From positions 1,364,001-1,428,000 of the forward strand of contig NZ_LLKN01000002.1 of the NCBI RefSeq assembly GCF_002900095.1: 64,000 bases of DNA, written 5' to 3'. Within the stretch, counting starts at the first letter, position 1, and every line of letters begins with the position of its first letter. The notes beneath the pieces are model-generated. The model was not told where the DNA came from. It saw only the letters and a list, made by a program, of their open reading frames with translations, and did not search any database. Below are positions 43,899 to 52,504 of the stretch, piece after piece. Source of the DNA: Salegentibacter mishustinae (GTDB lineage: Bacteria > Bacteroidota > Bacteroidia > Flavobacteriales > Flavobacteriaceae). A program made the position numbers and the translations under genes.

Positions 43899-44516
43899 AT
43901 GAAGTTTATATATACTATTTCATTCCTTTTCTTTTCAGCGCTAAGCTATGGGCAAATAGATCTTCCGGCTACAAGCAACACAGGAGGGATTTTAAAGGCA
44001 GAACCAGAAAAAAGATCCTCTGGTTTTCCTATACTTCGTGCTGAAGAATCTAATGAAGAAAGTAAATATCTTAGGGAAAAACCAAAGGAGATAGATTTCA
44101 GAGAAAAACCGAATAATTTGAAGACCGCTGGAGATGCTGTTAAAGAAAGATGGACAGAAGATAAAGAAGCGCTTGAAAAATATAGAGAAGATCAATATTT
44201 AGGCGATTTTAAAACTACCGGGAAGTTTGTAGAGCTTTATTGCCGTGATCATCAGTTTGTAGATGGAGACCAGGTGAATATATATGTAAACGGGAAATTT
44301 ATTCAACGCGTAGTTCTTGGAGGTGGTTATCGTCCAGTTTTAGTTACATTAGAAAGCGGATTTAATAATATAGAATTTCAGGCTTTAAACCAGGGGTCAT
44401 CGGGCCCTAATACTGCTCAGTTAAAAGTACTGGAAGAAAACGGTAACCTGGTAGCTTCTAAAGAATGGAACTTGCTAACCGGCGCTAAAGCCAGTTTAAT
44501 TGTGGTTAAAGAGTGA
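43899..44516 (+). CDS. Secreted protein of unknown function (205 aa)
   Basis: A signal peptide ending SYGQ. The first half of the mature part is charged (Lys/Glu/Arg-rich, probably disordered). The second half has a beta-rich LYCRDHQFVDGDQVNIYVNG strand set and FNNIEFQALNQGSSGPNTA, which resembles a small periplasmic or secreted carbohydrate-binding-like fold. I do not recognise a named family. It is a single gene, with a candidate -7 box 27 bp upstream. A universal stress protein gene lies 92 bp downstream. Confidence 0.65.
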   Translation: MKFIYTISFLFFSALSYGQIDLPATSNTGGILKAEPEKRSSGFPILRAEESNEESKYLREKPKEIDFREKPNNLKTAGDAVKERWTEDKEALEKYREDQYLGDFKTTGKFVELYCRDHQFVDGDQVNIYVNGKFIQRVVLGGGYRPVLVTLESGFNNIEFQALNQGSSGPNTAQLKVLEENGNLVASKEWNLLTGAKASLIVVKE

Positions 44517-44608
44517 TCTATTTTAAAATGCAGTCTGCATAGAATTATTCATCTTTAAATTTCAACATTTTAAATTTCATTTAATAACTTTATAAGAAAT
44601 CCAATCTT

Positions 44609-45070
44609 ATGAAGCGTATATTAATTGCTATAGATTATCATCCGGTCTCTGAAAAGGTAGCGGAAGCCGGTTATAAACTTGCTAAACAGCTGGATGCTAA
44701 GGTTTGTTTACTTCACGTAATGGCCAATGTAAGTTACTACGGAATTGATTACCCTACTTTTATGGGCTACTCGGGTTATGATGAAATTGCTGTAAACCTG
44801 GATATTGCCCAGGAAATGCGAGGTGTAGTAGAAGATTTTCTGGAAACTGCTGCAAAACATTTGGATGATGAAAAAGTAGAGACACATTTAGCCGAAGGAG
44901 ACGCAGCTGTGGCGATTCTTGAATATTCTAAAACCTGGAACGCAGATCTGCTCGTAATGGGAACTCATAGTCATTCAGTTTTTGAAAAACTCTTAATGGG
45001 AACCGTAGCTTCAAATGTCCTGGAAAAAACCGAAGTACCGGTTTTTATGGTGCCGATAAAGAAAGATTAA
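44609..45070 (+). CDS. Universal stress protein (UspA family)
   Basis: 153 aa. ILIAIDYHPVSEKVAEAGYK opens the fold. The C-terminal VMGTHSHSVFEKLLMGTVAS carries the ATP-binding G-x2-G-x9-G-like motif, here MGTHSHS...MGTVAS. It is cytosolic and stress-linked; whether it binds ATP is unclear. The gene is single, and a paired-hairpin repeat directly follows. Confidence 0.9.
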   Translation: MKRILIAIDYHPVSEKVAEAGYKLAKQLDAKVCLLHVMANVSYYGIDYPTFMGYSGYDEIAVNLDIAQEMRGVVEDFLETAAKHLDDEKVETHLAEGDAAVAILEYSKTWNADLLVMGTHSHSVFEKLLMGTVASNVLEKTEVPVFMVPIKKD

Positions 45071-45080
45071 AATAAAATTT

Positions 45081-45119
45081 AATCCCTCCAGAGGGTTTAA
45101 TTCCCCGAGGCTTGCCTCG
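45081..45119. repeat. Paired-hairpin dispersed repeat, copy 2
   Basis: AATCCCTCCAGAGGGTTTA (45081-45099) and CGAGGCTTGCCTCG (45106-45119) match copy 1 at 39727-39764. It lies just downstream of the universal stress protein gene. Confidence 0.6.
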
Positions 45120-45186
45120 AAATTTTAAAAATTTTTTGCAATTCATACCTTATGGGCTTGGCCCGAGGTTCTTGATTATATAAAAC

Positions 45187-45218
45187 AAAAAAGTCTTGCA
45201 ATATCGGGAGACTTTTTT
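45187..45218. terminator. Hairpin terminator of the thioredoxin-like gene
   Basis: AAAAAAGTCT (45187-45196) pairs with AGACTTTTTT (45209-45218), with T-runs on both strands. It follows the thioredoxin-like stop and may also end the universal stress protein transcript. Confidence 0.75.
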
Positions 45219-45244
45219 GCTTTAAATGGAGGAATAAAATTTCC

Positions 45245-45856
45245 TTACATAACTTCTGAATTCTTTTCGCAAAGCGCCAGGTCTTGCATTTCTGCTATTA
45301 TAGCTTCACCTTTATTTTTGTTATACCATAATTGTAGATCTGTTTTAAGTTGCTCATCAATCTTGGCATGTTTCTGAACATAGTCGTCTACTACTTTGGT
45401 TGCTGCTTTAGAGCGAGGTCCCCAATGATTAACTACCTCCAGGTTTTTGTCTAGAACAATAAGTTTTGGGATAGAACGGGAGCCATAGGTTAAAAAAGAA
45501 TCCATTAGCTCTGGATTCTCATCACGTAGAACGATCTTTAACTCAATATTTTCTGAGTTTTCAGCAATTTTATTGAAGAACGGAAGACTTTGGGCAGCAT
45601 CCCCGCACCAGGGCTCGGTAATTACCAGCCAGGTTTGTTTTACGTTTATAGCCTGGAAGTATTTATTTTGCTCTTCTGAGAGCTTTATGGTTTTATCCAG
45701 ACGTTTACTACGGCTAAAATTAAGTTTAGTATAGTTTATTTTTTCGCTGGTAGCTTCTCCGGTTGTTCTTCCTTCTGCTACCAATTTCTTAAAAAGTACA
45801 TTGTATTCCTCGTAGCTTATTGCTTTTGCTAGAGACTTTTGTATTAAATCCTTCAT
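45245..45856 (-). CDS. Thioredoxin-like protein with a WCGD site
   Basis: About 203 aa from the ATG at 45856; an upstream TTG (45877) adds seven residues and is less likely. The thioredoxin fold has TWLVITEPWCGDAAQSLPFF, where the usual second Cys is Asp, so it cannot form the normal CXXC disulfide. YGSRSIPKLIVLD carries the cis-Pro of the fold. A role in binding or reducing via a single Cys, as in this thioredoxin-like branch, is plausible. There is no signal peptide. A terminator hairpin follows the stop. Confidence 0.78.
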   Translation of the reverse strand: MKDLIQKSLAKAISYEEYNVLFKKLVAEGRTTGEATSEKINYTKLNFSRSKRLDKTIKLSEEQNKYFQAINVKQTWLVITEPWCGDAAQSLPFFNKIAENSENIELKIVLRDENPELMDSFLTYGSRSIPKLIVLDKNLEVVNHWGPRSKAATKVVDDYVQKHAKIDEQLKTDLQLWYNKNKGEAIIAEMQDLALCEKNSEVM

Positions 45857-45877
45857 TTCTTTAAAATTTAATTTCAA

Positions 45878-46246
45878 ATAGAGGGTTTTAGTAATAGTTC
45901 TGATTGGTTTTAAAAGACATATTTACAATATCCGGGCCATACAATGAAACTTTAAAACCTAAGAACCGGGAATATTTCCATTGTTAAAATTAAGTTGGTA
46001 AAGGTGTTCAACTTTAAACACCTAATATATGAGCCCGATCATACATTGGTAAATTTCTGACACCTTTCTAGCTTAGGTATCATTTTAAGATTCAAAGTGT
46101 TGAATGGATATTTTTAAGATTAAGAAGGGAAGAGTAAGGCAACTTAAATGATTTGAGTAAGCTTATGCCAGGCTGTTCTCCAGAGTTAACCAGATTAAAA
46201 ACAAGCATTTAAGATTAGATTATATTCATTGAAAATGTATATAAAA
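45878..46246. other. About 370-bp gap with no recognised gene
   Basis: Between the thioredoxin-like gene and the tRNA terminator I see only a small hairpin (AGGTGTT/AACACCT at 46002-46023). No ORF with a convincing start or protein pattern is present on either strand. Confidence 0.5.
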
Positions 46247-46248
46247 CA

Positions 46249-46278
46249 AAAAAGTCTTCCAAAATTGGAAGACTTTTT
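46249..46278 (-). terminator. Terminator of tRNA-Arg
   Basis: A perfect stem, AAAAAGTCTTCCAA (46249-46262) with its complement (46265-46278), lies just after the tRNA 3' end on the minus strand and ends in a T-run. Confidence 0.85.
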
Positions 46279-46279
46279 G

Positions 46280-46353
<74 letters not shown>

Positions 46354-46366
46354 GTTTTTGCGGTTG

Positions 46367-46396
46367 CAAATATAAGCCTCTTTCGAAATAAAACAA
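46367..46396 (-). promoter_or_regulatory. Promoter of tRNA-Arg
   Basis: On the minus strand, TTG (46394-46396), a 19-bp spacer and TATATTTG (46367-46374) match the Bacteroidota TTG / TAnnTTTG promoter. The tRNA starts 14 bp downstream. Confidence 0.6.
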
Positions 46397-46476
46397 CCTT
46401 TTTTTAATAAAAAATGTATTTTTTTATTCGGCCCCGTTTTAGATCCCTTTTAATCTCTTTTTAACTTAATTTTTAT

Positions 46477-46511
46477 TTTGAAAGTTTTTCTAAATTATAT
46501 CCTTAATTTTG
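46477..46511 (+). promoter_or_regulatory. Candidate promoter of the GT2/LAB_N/ArnT operon
   Basis: TTTG (46477-46480), a 23-bp spacer and TAATTTTG (46504-46511) match the flavobacterial promoter pattern. It would leave a leader of about 125 nt. Confidence 0.4.
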
Positions 46512-46641
46512 CTGCGGTAATTTTTTAATACCCCCATTACTAAATTAAACCTGCTTCTTGTTACTCTATGTTGGTTCACTATACCAGGTTTTAAAATTAC
46601 GGTCTTTATTACCAAATCTTAATTACAGTCTATAATTGTGT

Positions 46642-47358
46642 ATGGAGTTTCAGTTTACGATTATTGTTCCGGTTTATAATGAAATAGAAAGTCTACCCAG
46701 GCTTTTTGAATATTTGCAGAAATATCTAAAGTCTGCATCGCTTAGATCTTGCGTATTACTGGTGGATGATGGTTCTAGTGATGGTAGTGCTTCTGCAATA
46801 GAAAAATTTTGTCTGGATCACGATGATTTTAATTGCCTGTTATTTGATAAGAATTATGGAAAAGGAGCCGCTTTAAAAGCCGCTTTCGATTATACTAAAA
46901 CCCCTTTACTTGGCTATTTGGATGCTGATCTACAAACACATCCTGAGGATTTTGAATTGCTATTCCCTTATATTGAAGATTACGGTTTAGTTACCGGCTG
47001 GCGTAAAAACAGAAAGGATACTTTGGTAAAGCGTATTTCCTCTAAAACAGGAAATGCAGTAAGAATATTTTTCACCAAAGACAATATACACGACACCGGT
47101 TGTCCGCTTAAAATTATGCATACCGCATACGCTAAAAAAATCCCGATGTTTAAAGGTTTGCAGCGGTTCTTACCGGCAATGATATTGCTGCAGCAAAAGG
47201 AAATTAAAGAGGTGGTAATAAATCATTATCCCAGAATTGAAGGCCAATCAAAATACAATTTTAAAAATAGGTTTCTTGGCCCACTGCTAGATTGTTTTGC
47301 CTACGTCTGGATAAAAAAATCTTATATAGATTACAGTTTAAAAGCGAAACATGGATAG
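46642..47358 (+). CDS. Family 2 glycosyltransferase (DPM1/ArnC-like)
   Basis: About 238 aa. FTIIVPVYNEIESLPRLFEY and VLLVDDGSSDGSA are the GT-A start, and LGYLDADLQTHPEDF holds the metal-binding DxD-like DADLQ block. A lipid-phosphate glycosyl donor is the likely product, as in polyprenyl-phosphate mannose/glucose synthases. There are no TM helices, unlike ArnC. The ATG at 46642 is preferred to the upstream TTG. It overlaps the next gene by 8 bp. Confidence 0.85.
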   Translation: MEFQFTIIVPVYNEIESLPRLFEYLQKYLKSASLRSCVLLVDDGSSDGSASAIEKFCLDHDDFNCLLFDKNYGKGAALKAAFDYTKTPLLGYLDADLQTHPEDFELLFPYIEDYGLVTGWRKNRKDTLVKRISSKTGNAVRIFFTKDNIHDTGCPLKIMHTAYAKKIPMFKGLQRFLPAMILLQQKEIKEVVINHYPRIEGQSKYNFKNRFLGPLLDCFAYVWIKKSYIDYSLKAKHG

Positions 47359-47980
47359 TTCGCTAATAATTTATGTAATAGGATTTACTGCTCAAATTCT
47401 GTTTTCTTCCAGAATGATTATGCAATGGATACTTTCTGAAAAACAGAAGAAGGTCCTCACACCAATTCTTTTTTGGGAATTAAGCTTAATGGCTTCTTTC
47501 TTATTATTTATTTACGGTTATGCCAGGGACGATTTTGCCATTATGCTGGGGCAGAGTCTTACTTACTTCATTTATATTAGAAATTTACAATTCCAGGGAC
47601 AATGGAGTAAACTTCCTTTTATTATTAGATTTTTGATCTTTGTTTTCCCGGTTATAGTAGTGGTTTACAGTTTTTTTAATAATGAATACGACCTTCAAAA
47701 ACTATTTCAGAATGAAGCTATCCCTTTATGGTTACTGATATTAGGGATTGTTGCTCAAATAATTTTTACCCTACGCTTTTTATATCAATGGATATATTCT
47801 GAGAAACAGAAAAAATCTTCTTTACCGCTGGGATTTTGGTGGCTAAGCCTTGCCGGTTCTTCTTTGATTCTAATTTATGCTATTTTGAGAAAAGACCCGG
47901 TTTTACTTATTGGGCATTTATTTGGCGCATTAATGTACATTAGAAATATTATAATTCATCATAATGAAATTAGAGAATAA
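47351..47980 (+). CDS. Tandem LAB_N (lipid-A-disaccharide synthase N-terminal-like) membrane protein
   Basis: 209 aa with two repeats of the LAB_N module, each about 75 residues with three hydrophobic segments. Each repeat has the QWILSEKQKK / QWIYSEKQKK motif and ends in YFIYIRNLQ / ALMYIRNIIIH. The first spans about 4-80 and the second about 122-205. LAB_N proteins occur beside polyprenyl-phosphate glycosyltransferases and ArnT-type enzymes. This matches here, with an 8-bp overlap upstream and 17 bp downstream. A helper in glycolipid handling is probable. Confidence 0.85.
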   Translation: MDSSLIIYVIGFTAQILFSSRMIMQWILSEKQKKVLTPILFWELSLMASFLLFIYGYARDDFAIMLGQSLTYFIYIRNLQFQGQWSKLPFIIRFLIFVFPVIVVVYSFFNNEYDLQKLFQNEAIPLWLLILGIVAQIIFTLRFLYQWIYSEKQKKSSLPLGFWWLSLAGSSLILIYAILRKDPVLLIGHLFGALMYIRNIIIHHNEIRE

Positions 47981-49589
47981 ATACCTGGTCCTGCTAGTTC
48001 TTGTGGGAATTGCTGTGTTTTTTGTGAATCTTGATGCTATTTATATCAACATCATGGAGGCGCGTAACTTTATTACCGCCAGGGAAATGTTGAACGATAA
48101 TAACTGGATCTTCACTACCATGAATGCCGAGCCGCGTTATGAAAAACCTCCATTACCAACCTGGCTAACCGCTATTTCTATGTCTGTTTTTGGCATGGAG
48201 AGCCTTTTTGGTTTGAGACTTCCTTCTGCGATTATGGGATTGATCCTGGTGGTGTTTATTTATAAATTTCTGCTTAAGATTACCAGAAATATTGAACTGT
48301 CTTTTTTGGCCGGTATTATTGCTACAACCTCATTTTATATCGTTTTTTCCAGTAGAGACGGGCAATGGGATATTTATACCCATAGCTTTATGATGCTTGC
48401 TATATTTTTTCTCTATAAACTATATAACACGACAAAAAACTGGTACCTCTTTGCCACAATCAGCGGTCTCTTTATTGGTTGCTCTATTTTGAGTAAAGGC
48501 CCGGTTTCTCTCTATGCATTATTTCTTCCATTCTTAATTGCGTATGGGTTTATTTATAAATTCAAAGGAACTAAAGAACGTTCGAAAGCGATAGTGCTTT
48601 TGGTTGTAGTAGCTTTAATATCCGGGGGTTGGTGGAATCTTTATGTTTATTTATTTGATACCCGTGCCGTGGCTGAGATCACAACCCAGGAAACCGGAAG
48701 GTGGTTAAATTATAATGTTAGACCATTTTATTATTACTGGAGCTTTTTTATACAAAGTGGATTATGGACCATTCCTTCTTTTGTAGCACTGCTTTATCCA
48801 TATTTAAAAGACAGGGTTAGCAACAAAAAAGCTTATAAATTCACGCTTTTCTGGACTTTGGCTTCGGTATTTTTATTATCAATAATTCCAGAGAAAAAAT
48901 CGCGTTATCTGTTGCCGGTGCTTATTCCAATGGCAATGAACACTTCTTTCTATATAGAATATCTTTTTAATCATTTTAGAAGTATAAAAATAAAAGAGGC
49001 TGCAGTAGCGTATTTTCATTTTGGAATATTTGCTTTAGTAGGCTGTATCTTCCCAATTGCTGCATATTTTTATTTTGAACGTATGTTGCAGGACATACTG
49101 CTATGGTATATTTTAAGCTCAATTTTCTTATTTTTCATTGGCATTTTAATGTTTAGGTTTTTAATGCTGAAGAAAATTAAACCAGTATTTTATTTAAGTA
49201 TCTTTTTTCTGATAAGTGTAGTATGGTTCGGCTTGCCGATGGCTGATAAGATCAATGTAAATAAAGATTACAATAGCATAGTTAATATAGATAAGCATCT
49301 ACAGAAGTACGATACAAAGGTCTATGAGTTTAAGACCTTTACTCCTGAAATTATCTGGGAATATGGGAAGCCTATTCCGGTTTTAACCCAGAAAAATAAG
49401 GAAAAAGCAACAAGCTCAAATAGGTTTTTAATTCTAACCGGAGCTTATCTTAGTGACAGCTTGAAACAGATTTTTAGTAATTATAAAACAACAAAAATAG
49501 ATAGTGTAGATATGAACCCGGTAAGTACTAAACATAAACGAAGGTTATATCGCGAGCTCTATTTACTTGAAAAGACAGAAAACCAGTAA
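47964..49589 (+). CDS. ArnT/PMT-like membrane glycosyltransferase
   Basis: 541 aa with about twelve hydrophobic segments. EARNFITAREMLNDNNWIFT near the N-terminus and YEKPPLPTWLTAISM are the first periplasmic loop of GT-C enzymes. The acidic residues of EAR are the usual catalytic pair site. It should transfer a sugar from a polyprenyl-phosphate donor to a lipid-A-like or other envelope acceptor. The start overlaps the LAB_N gene by 17 bp. The operon as a whole suggests lipid-A or outer-membrane glycan modification; the sugar is unknown. Confidence 0.86.
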   Translation: MKLENKYLVLLVLVGIAVFFVNLDAIYINIMEARNFITAREMLNDNNWIFTTMNAEPRYEKPPLPTWLTAISMSVFGMESLFGLRLPSAIMGLILVVFIYKFLLKITRNIELSFLAGIIATTSFYIVFSSRDGQWDIYTHSFMMLAIFFLYKLYNTTKNWYLFATISGLFIGCSILSKGPVSLYALFLPFLIAYGFIYKFKGTKERSKAIVLLVVVALISGGWWNLYVYLFDTRAVAEITTQETGRWLNYNVRPFYYYWSFFIQSGLWTIPSFVALLYPYLKDRVSNKKAYKFTLFWTLASVFLLSIIPEKKSRYLLPVLIPMAMNTSFYIEYLFNHFRSIKIKEAAVAYFHFGIFALVGCIFPIAAYFYFERMLQDILLWYILSSIFLFFIGILMFRFLMLKKIKPVFYLSIFFLISVVWFGLPMADKINVNKDYNSIVNIDKHLQKYDTKVYEFKTFTPEIIWEYGKPIPVLTQKNKEKATSSNRFLILTGAYLSDSLKQIFSNYKTTKIDSVDMNPVSTKHKRRLYRELYLLEKTENQ

Positions 49590-49652
49590 ATCATCCATTT
49601 TCTAACACGGCAATATTTGATTATATTGAGACGATTTTAAACTAACCAACAA

Positions 49653-50624
49653 ATGCTTGATTATCCGATTAAATTCAATCCCATTTTAAAGGAAAAGATC
49701 TGGGGTGGTGAAAAACTCAAAAATATTTTAAATAAACAAACCAACCGTGACGATCTTGGCGAAAGCTGGGAAATTTCTGGCGTAGCTGGAGATATTTCTG
49801 TAGTTGCTAACGGTGAATTTAAAGGTTTTTCTTTAAAAGATCTTTTGGAGGAATACAAAGATAGAATCTTAGGTGAAAAGATTTACAGAGAGTTTGACGC
49901 CGACTTCCCTTTGCTCATTAAATTTATAGATGCCAACACAGAGCTTTCTGTTCAATTGCATCCTAACGATGAACTTGCACAGCAACGCCATAATTCTTTT
50001 GGAAAAACCGAAATGTGGTATATTATGCAGGCCGATAAAGGAGCGAAAATCAATATCGGGTTTAAAGAAAGTGTTTCGAAAGAAGATTATATAGCCAGAT
50101 TAGAAGAAGGAAAAATTGTAGAGCTTCTTAATTTTGAAAAAGTAAAGAAGGGAGATAGTTTTTTTATAAATACCGGCAAAGTACACGCAATAGGAGCAGG
50201 GGTGCTTTTAGCTGAAATTCAGCAAACCTCTGATGTAACTTATAGAATCTACGATTGGGATCGTACCGATGATGAAGGAAATTCCAGAGAACTCCATACA
50301 GCCTTAGCCATTGATGCTATAGATTTCGAAAAGAAAGATGATTTTAAACTGAACTACAAAAAGGAAGTAAATACTTCTTCTGAAGTAGCCAGTTGTAAAT
50401 ATTTCACCACCAATTATTTACCTGTGAAAGGGAAAATAGAGAAAGATTATAGCAATTTGGATTCTTTTGTAATCTATATGTGTGTTGGTGGGGAAGGCCA
50501 TGTTTCAGTAAATGGTAATTCAGAAAAGATCAGGCAGGGAGAAACCTTACTTATTCCTGCGGAAAATAAAAACGTTCAGCTTTCAACTAAAAATTGTGAA
50601 CTCTTAGAAGTTTATATCAAATAA
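49653..50624 (+). CDS. manA: Type I mannose-6-phosphate isomerase
   Basis: 323 aa. LSVQLHPNDELAQQRHNS and GKTEMWYIMQADKGA are the zinc-binding cupin blocks. FFINTGKVHAIGAGVLLAEIQQTSDVTYRIYDWDR, read in short parts, carries the His and Glu ligands and the conserved YRIYDWDR. It interconverts mannose-6-P and fructose-6-P in the cytosol, supplying GDP-mannose. It lies 63 bp after the ArnT-like gene, so a link to glycan synthesis is plausible. A hairpin follows the stop. Confidence 0.9.
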   Translation: MLDYPIKFNPILKEKIWGGEKLKNILNKQTNRDDLGESWEISGVAGDISVVANGEFKGFSLKDLLEEYKDRILGEKIYREFDADFPLLIKFIDANTELSVQLHPNDELAQQRHNSFGKTEMWYIMQADKGAKINIGFKESVSKEDYIARLEEGKIVELLNFEKVKKGDSFFINTGKVHAIGAGVLLAEIQQTSDVTYRIYDWDRTDDEGNSRELHTALAIDAIDFEKKDDFKLNYKKEVNTSSEVASCKYFTTNYLPVKGKIEKDYSNLDSFVIYMCVGGEGHVSVNGNSEKIRQGETLLIPAENKNVQLSTKNCELLEVYIK

Positions 50625-50628
50625 AAGA

Positions 50629-50657
50629 AAGCTGTTTGAATTATTTTCAAACAGCTT
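50629..50657. terminator. Hairpin between manA and the aldo/keto reductase
   Basis: AAGCTGTTTGAA (50629-50640) pairs with TTCAAACAGCTT (50646-50657) with a 5-nt loop, between convergent stops. It could serve both; T-runs are short. Confidence 0.65.
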
Positions 50658-50675
50658 CTATTCAATAAAATCCTG

Positions 50676-51674
50676 CTATGTATTCTGCAGGATTTTTTCT
50701 ATTTCATTCAATTCAGTTTTACTAAATTCGAGGTTTTCTAAAGTATTTATATTCTCTTCTAATTGGGAAACCTTACTCGCTCCAACCAATACCGAAGTCA
50801 CCCGGTTATCCTTTAGCAACCAGGCCACAGCCATTTGTGCTAAGCTTTGGTTTCTAGATTGAGCGATTTCATTTAGTTTTTGCACTTTAGTTACTACTTC
50901 AGGAGTGATTTGCGATTCATCTAAATAACTACCCTGGGTTGCCGCACGGCTATCTTTTGGAATTCCGTTTAGATATTTATCGGTTAAAATTCCCTGTTCT
51001 AAAGGAGAGAATACAATGCTGCCAATTCCTTCGCGTTCCAGGGTATTTAACAAACCGTCTTCTACCCAGCGGTCCATCATATTATACCTGGGTTGGTGTA
51101 TTAGAAATGGAGTATTTTGAGCTTTAAGGATTTTAGCCGCTTTAGCCGTATCTTCTGCAGAGTATTGAGAAATCCCCACATAAAGCGCTTTTCCCTGTCT
51201 TACAATTTGATCTAATGCCCCCATTGTCTCTTCTAAAGGCGTTTCAGGGTCTGGACGGTGGTGATAAAATATATCTACATAATCTAACCCCATTCTTTGC
51301 AGCGATTGGTCTAAACTGGCAATAAGGTATTTCCTGGAGCCAAAATTTCCATAAGGTCCGGGCCACATATCCCATCCGGCTTTTGTAGAAATAATTAATT
51401 CATCGCGATATTGTTTAAAATCTTCAGCAAAGATCTTCCCGAAATTCTTTTCGGCAGAACCATAAGGTGGGCCGTAATTATTGGCAAGATCAAAGTGTGT
51501 AATCCCATTATTAAAAGCAGTTCTTAATAGATTTCTGGAATTTTCAAAATCATCCTTATCGCCGAAATTATGCCATAATCCCAGGGATAGTAATGGAAGT
51601 TTAATCCCACTTTTTCCACAGCGGCGGTATTGCATTTTCTCGTAACGATCTTCTGAAGCTTTATAGTTATGCAT
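50676..51674 (-). CDS. Aldo/keto reductase, YghZ-like
   Basis: 332 aa, a TIM-barrel enzyme. FDLANNYGPPYGSAEKNFGK holds the catalytic Asp/Tyr pair of the family, LIISTKAGWDMWPGPYG the Lys, and DYVDIFYHHRPDPETPLEET the His. The long GPYGNFGSRKYL loop is typical of the L-glyceraldehyde-3-phosphate reductase group. It should reduce small aldehydes with NADPH in the cytosol. It is 42 bp downstream of the DUF1080 gene on the same strand, so co-transcription is possible. Confidence 0.88.
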   Translation of the reverse strand: MHNYKASEDRYEKMQYRRCGKSGIKLPLLSLGLWHNFGDKDDFENSRNLLRTAFNNGITHFDLANNYGPPYGSAEKNFGKIFAEDFKQYRDELIISTKAGWDMWPGPYGNFGSRKYLIASLDQSLQRMGLDYVDIFYHHRPDPETPLEETMGALDQIVRQGKALYVGISQYSAEDTAKAAKILKAQNTPFLIHQPRYNMMDRWVEDGLLNTLEREGIGSIVFSPLEQGILTDKYLNGIPKDSRAATQGSYLDESQITPEVVTKVQKLNEIAQSRNQSLAQMAVAWLLKDNRVTSVLVGASKVSQLEENINTLENLEFSKTELNEIEKILQNT

Positions 51675-51716
51675 AAAGTCTAGTTCTATTTAATTTAAAT
51701 AATTAGTGATTCAAAA

Positions 51717-52481
51717 TTATTCAAGTTCCCTTACCCAAATATTTCTGAAACTCACAGGATTCCCGTGATCCTGGAAATGAATCGGAAGCTTTTCTTCATG
51801 TTTGGTGTAATTGGGTATTCCTATATATTCTGTTGGGCCTCGTAACTCATAATTGTTTTGAACTACCACACCGTTATGGAGTACCGTTAATTTAGCCGGA
51901 CTTAGTAACATTCCGTCTTCATTGAACCTGGGAGCGGTGAAAATAATATCGTAAGTATTCCATTCGCCCGGAGCTTTTGTTGCGTTAACTAAAGGCGGAG
52001 ATTGCTTATAAATACTGGCAGCCTGTCCATTTGTGTAAGTATCGTTCTCATAAGAATCCAGGATTTGCACTTCATATTTCCCCATAATTATCACCCCGCT
52101 ATTGCCTCGTCCCTGGCCTTCGCCCTTAATTTCTGAGGGTGAGCGCCATTCTAAATGCAATTGCATATCCCCAAAATTCTCTTTGGTTACTATACCACCG
52201 GTACCAGGATTTACCGTCAAAACATCTCCTTCTATATTCCAGGTGGGTTCAGAACCATCTTTCTCATTTAAAAAAGCCGAAAGATCTGAGCCATCAAATA
52301 AGATTTTAGCATCAGATGCTGGTGTATTTGTAGATTCGCCTGCTTCAATTTTTTGAGGAACCGGTTCATAGAATTCCGTAGCTTCCGGTGGTAATTCGAT
52401 ATTTTTTTCCTGGGCAATCGCAGTGATTGAGGCGAATACAAATGTACCTGCCAATAAACCTGATTTTAATGATATGTTCAT
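51717..52481 (-). CDS. Secreted DUF1080 (3-keto-disaccharide hydrolase-like) protein
   Basis: 254 aa with a signal peptide ending ITAIAQ. ILFDGSDLSAFLNEKDGSEPTW is the family N-terminus. DMQLHLEWRSPSE, the GRGNSGVIIMGKYEVQILDS block and GEWNTYDIIFTAPRF give the jelly-roll concanavalin-like fold of DUF1080. Characterised members bind or hydrolyse 3-keto-sugars and often lie beside Gfo/Idh/MocA oxidoreductases. Here such a gene exists but 45 kb away. The protein is likely periplasmic or surface-facing. Confidence 0.85.
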   Translation of the reverse strand: MNISLKSGLLAGTFVFASITAIAQEKNIELPPEATEFYEPVPQKIEAGESTNTPASDAKILFDGSDLSAFLNEKDGSEPTWNIEGDVLTVNPGTGGIVTKENFGDMQLHLEWRSPSEIKGEGQGRGNSGVIIMGKYEVQILDSYENDTYTNGQAASIYKQSPPLVNATKAPGEWNTYDIIFTAPRFNEDGMLLSPAKLTVLHNGVVVQNNYELRGPTEYIGIPNYTKHEEKLPIHFQDHGNPVSFRNIWVRELE

Positions 52482-52504
52482 TTTAAAATTTTTAGTTGAA
52501 AAAA

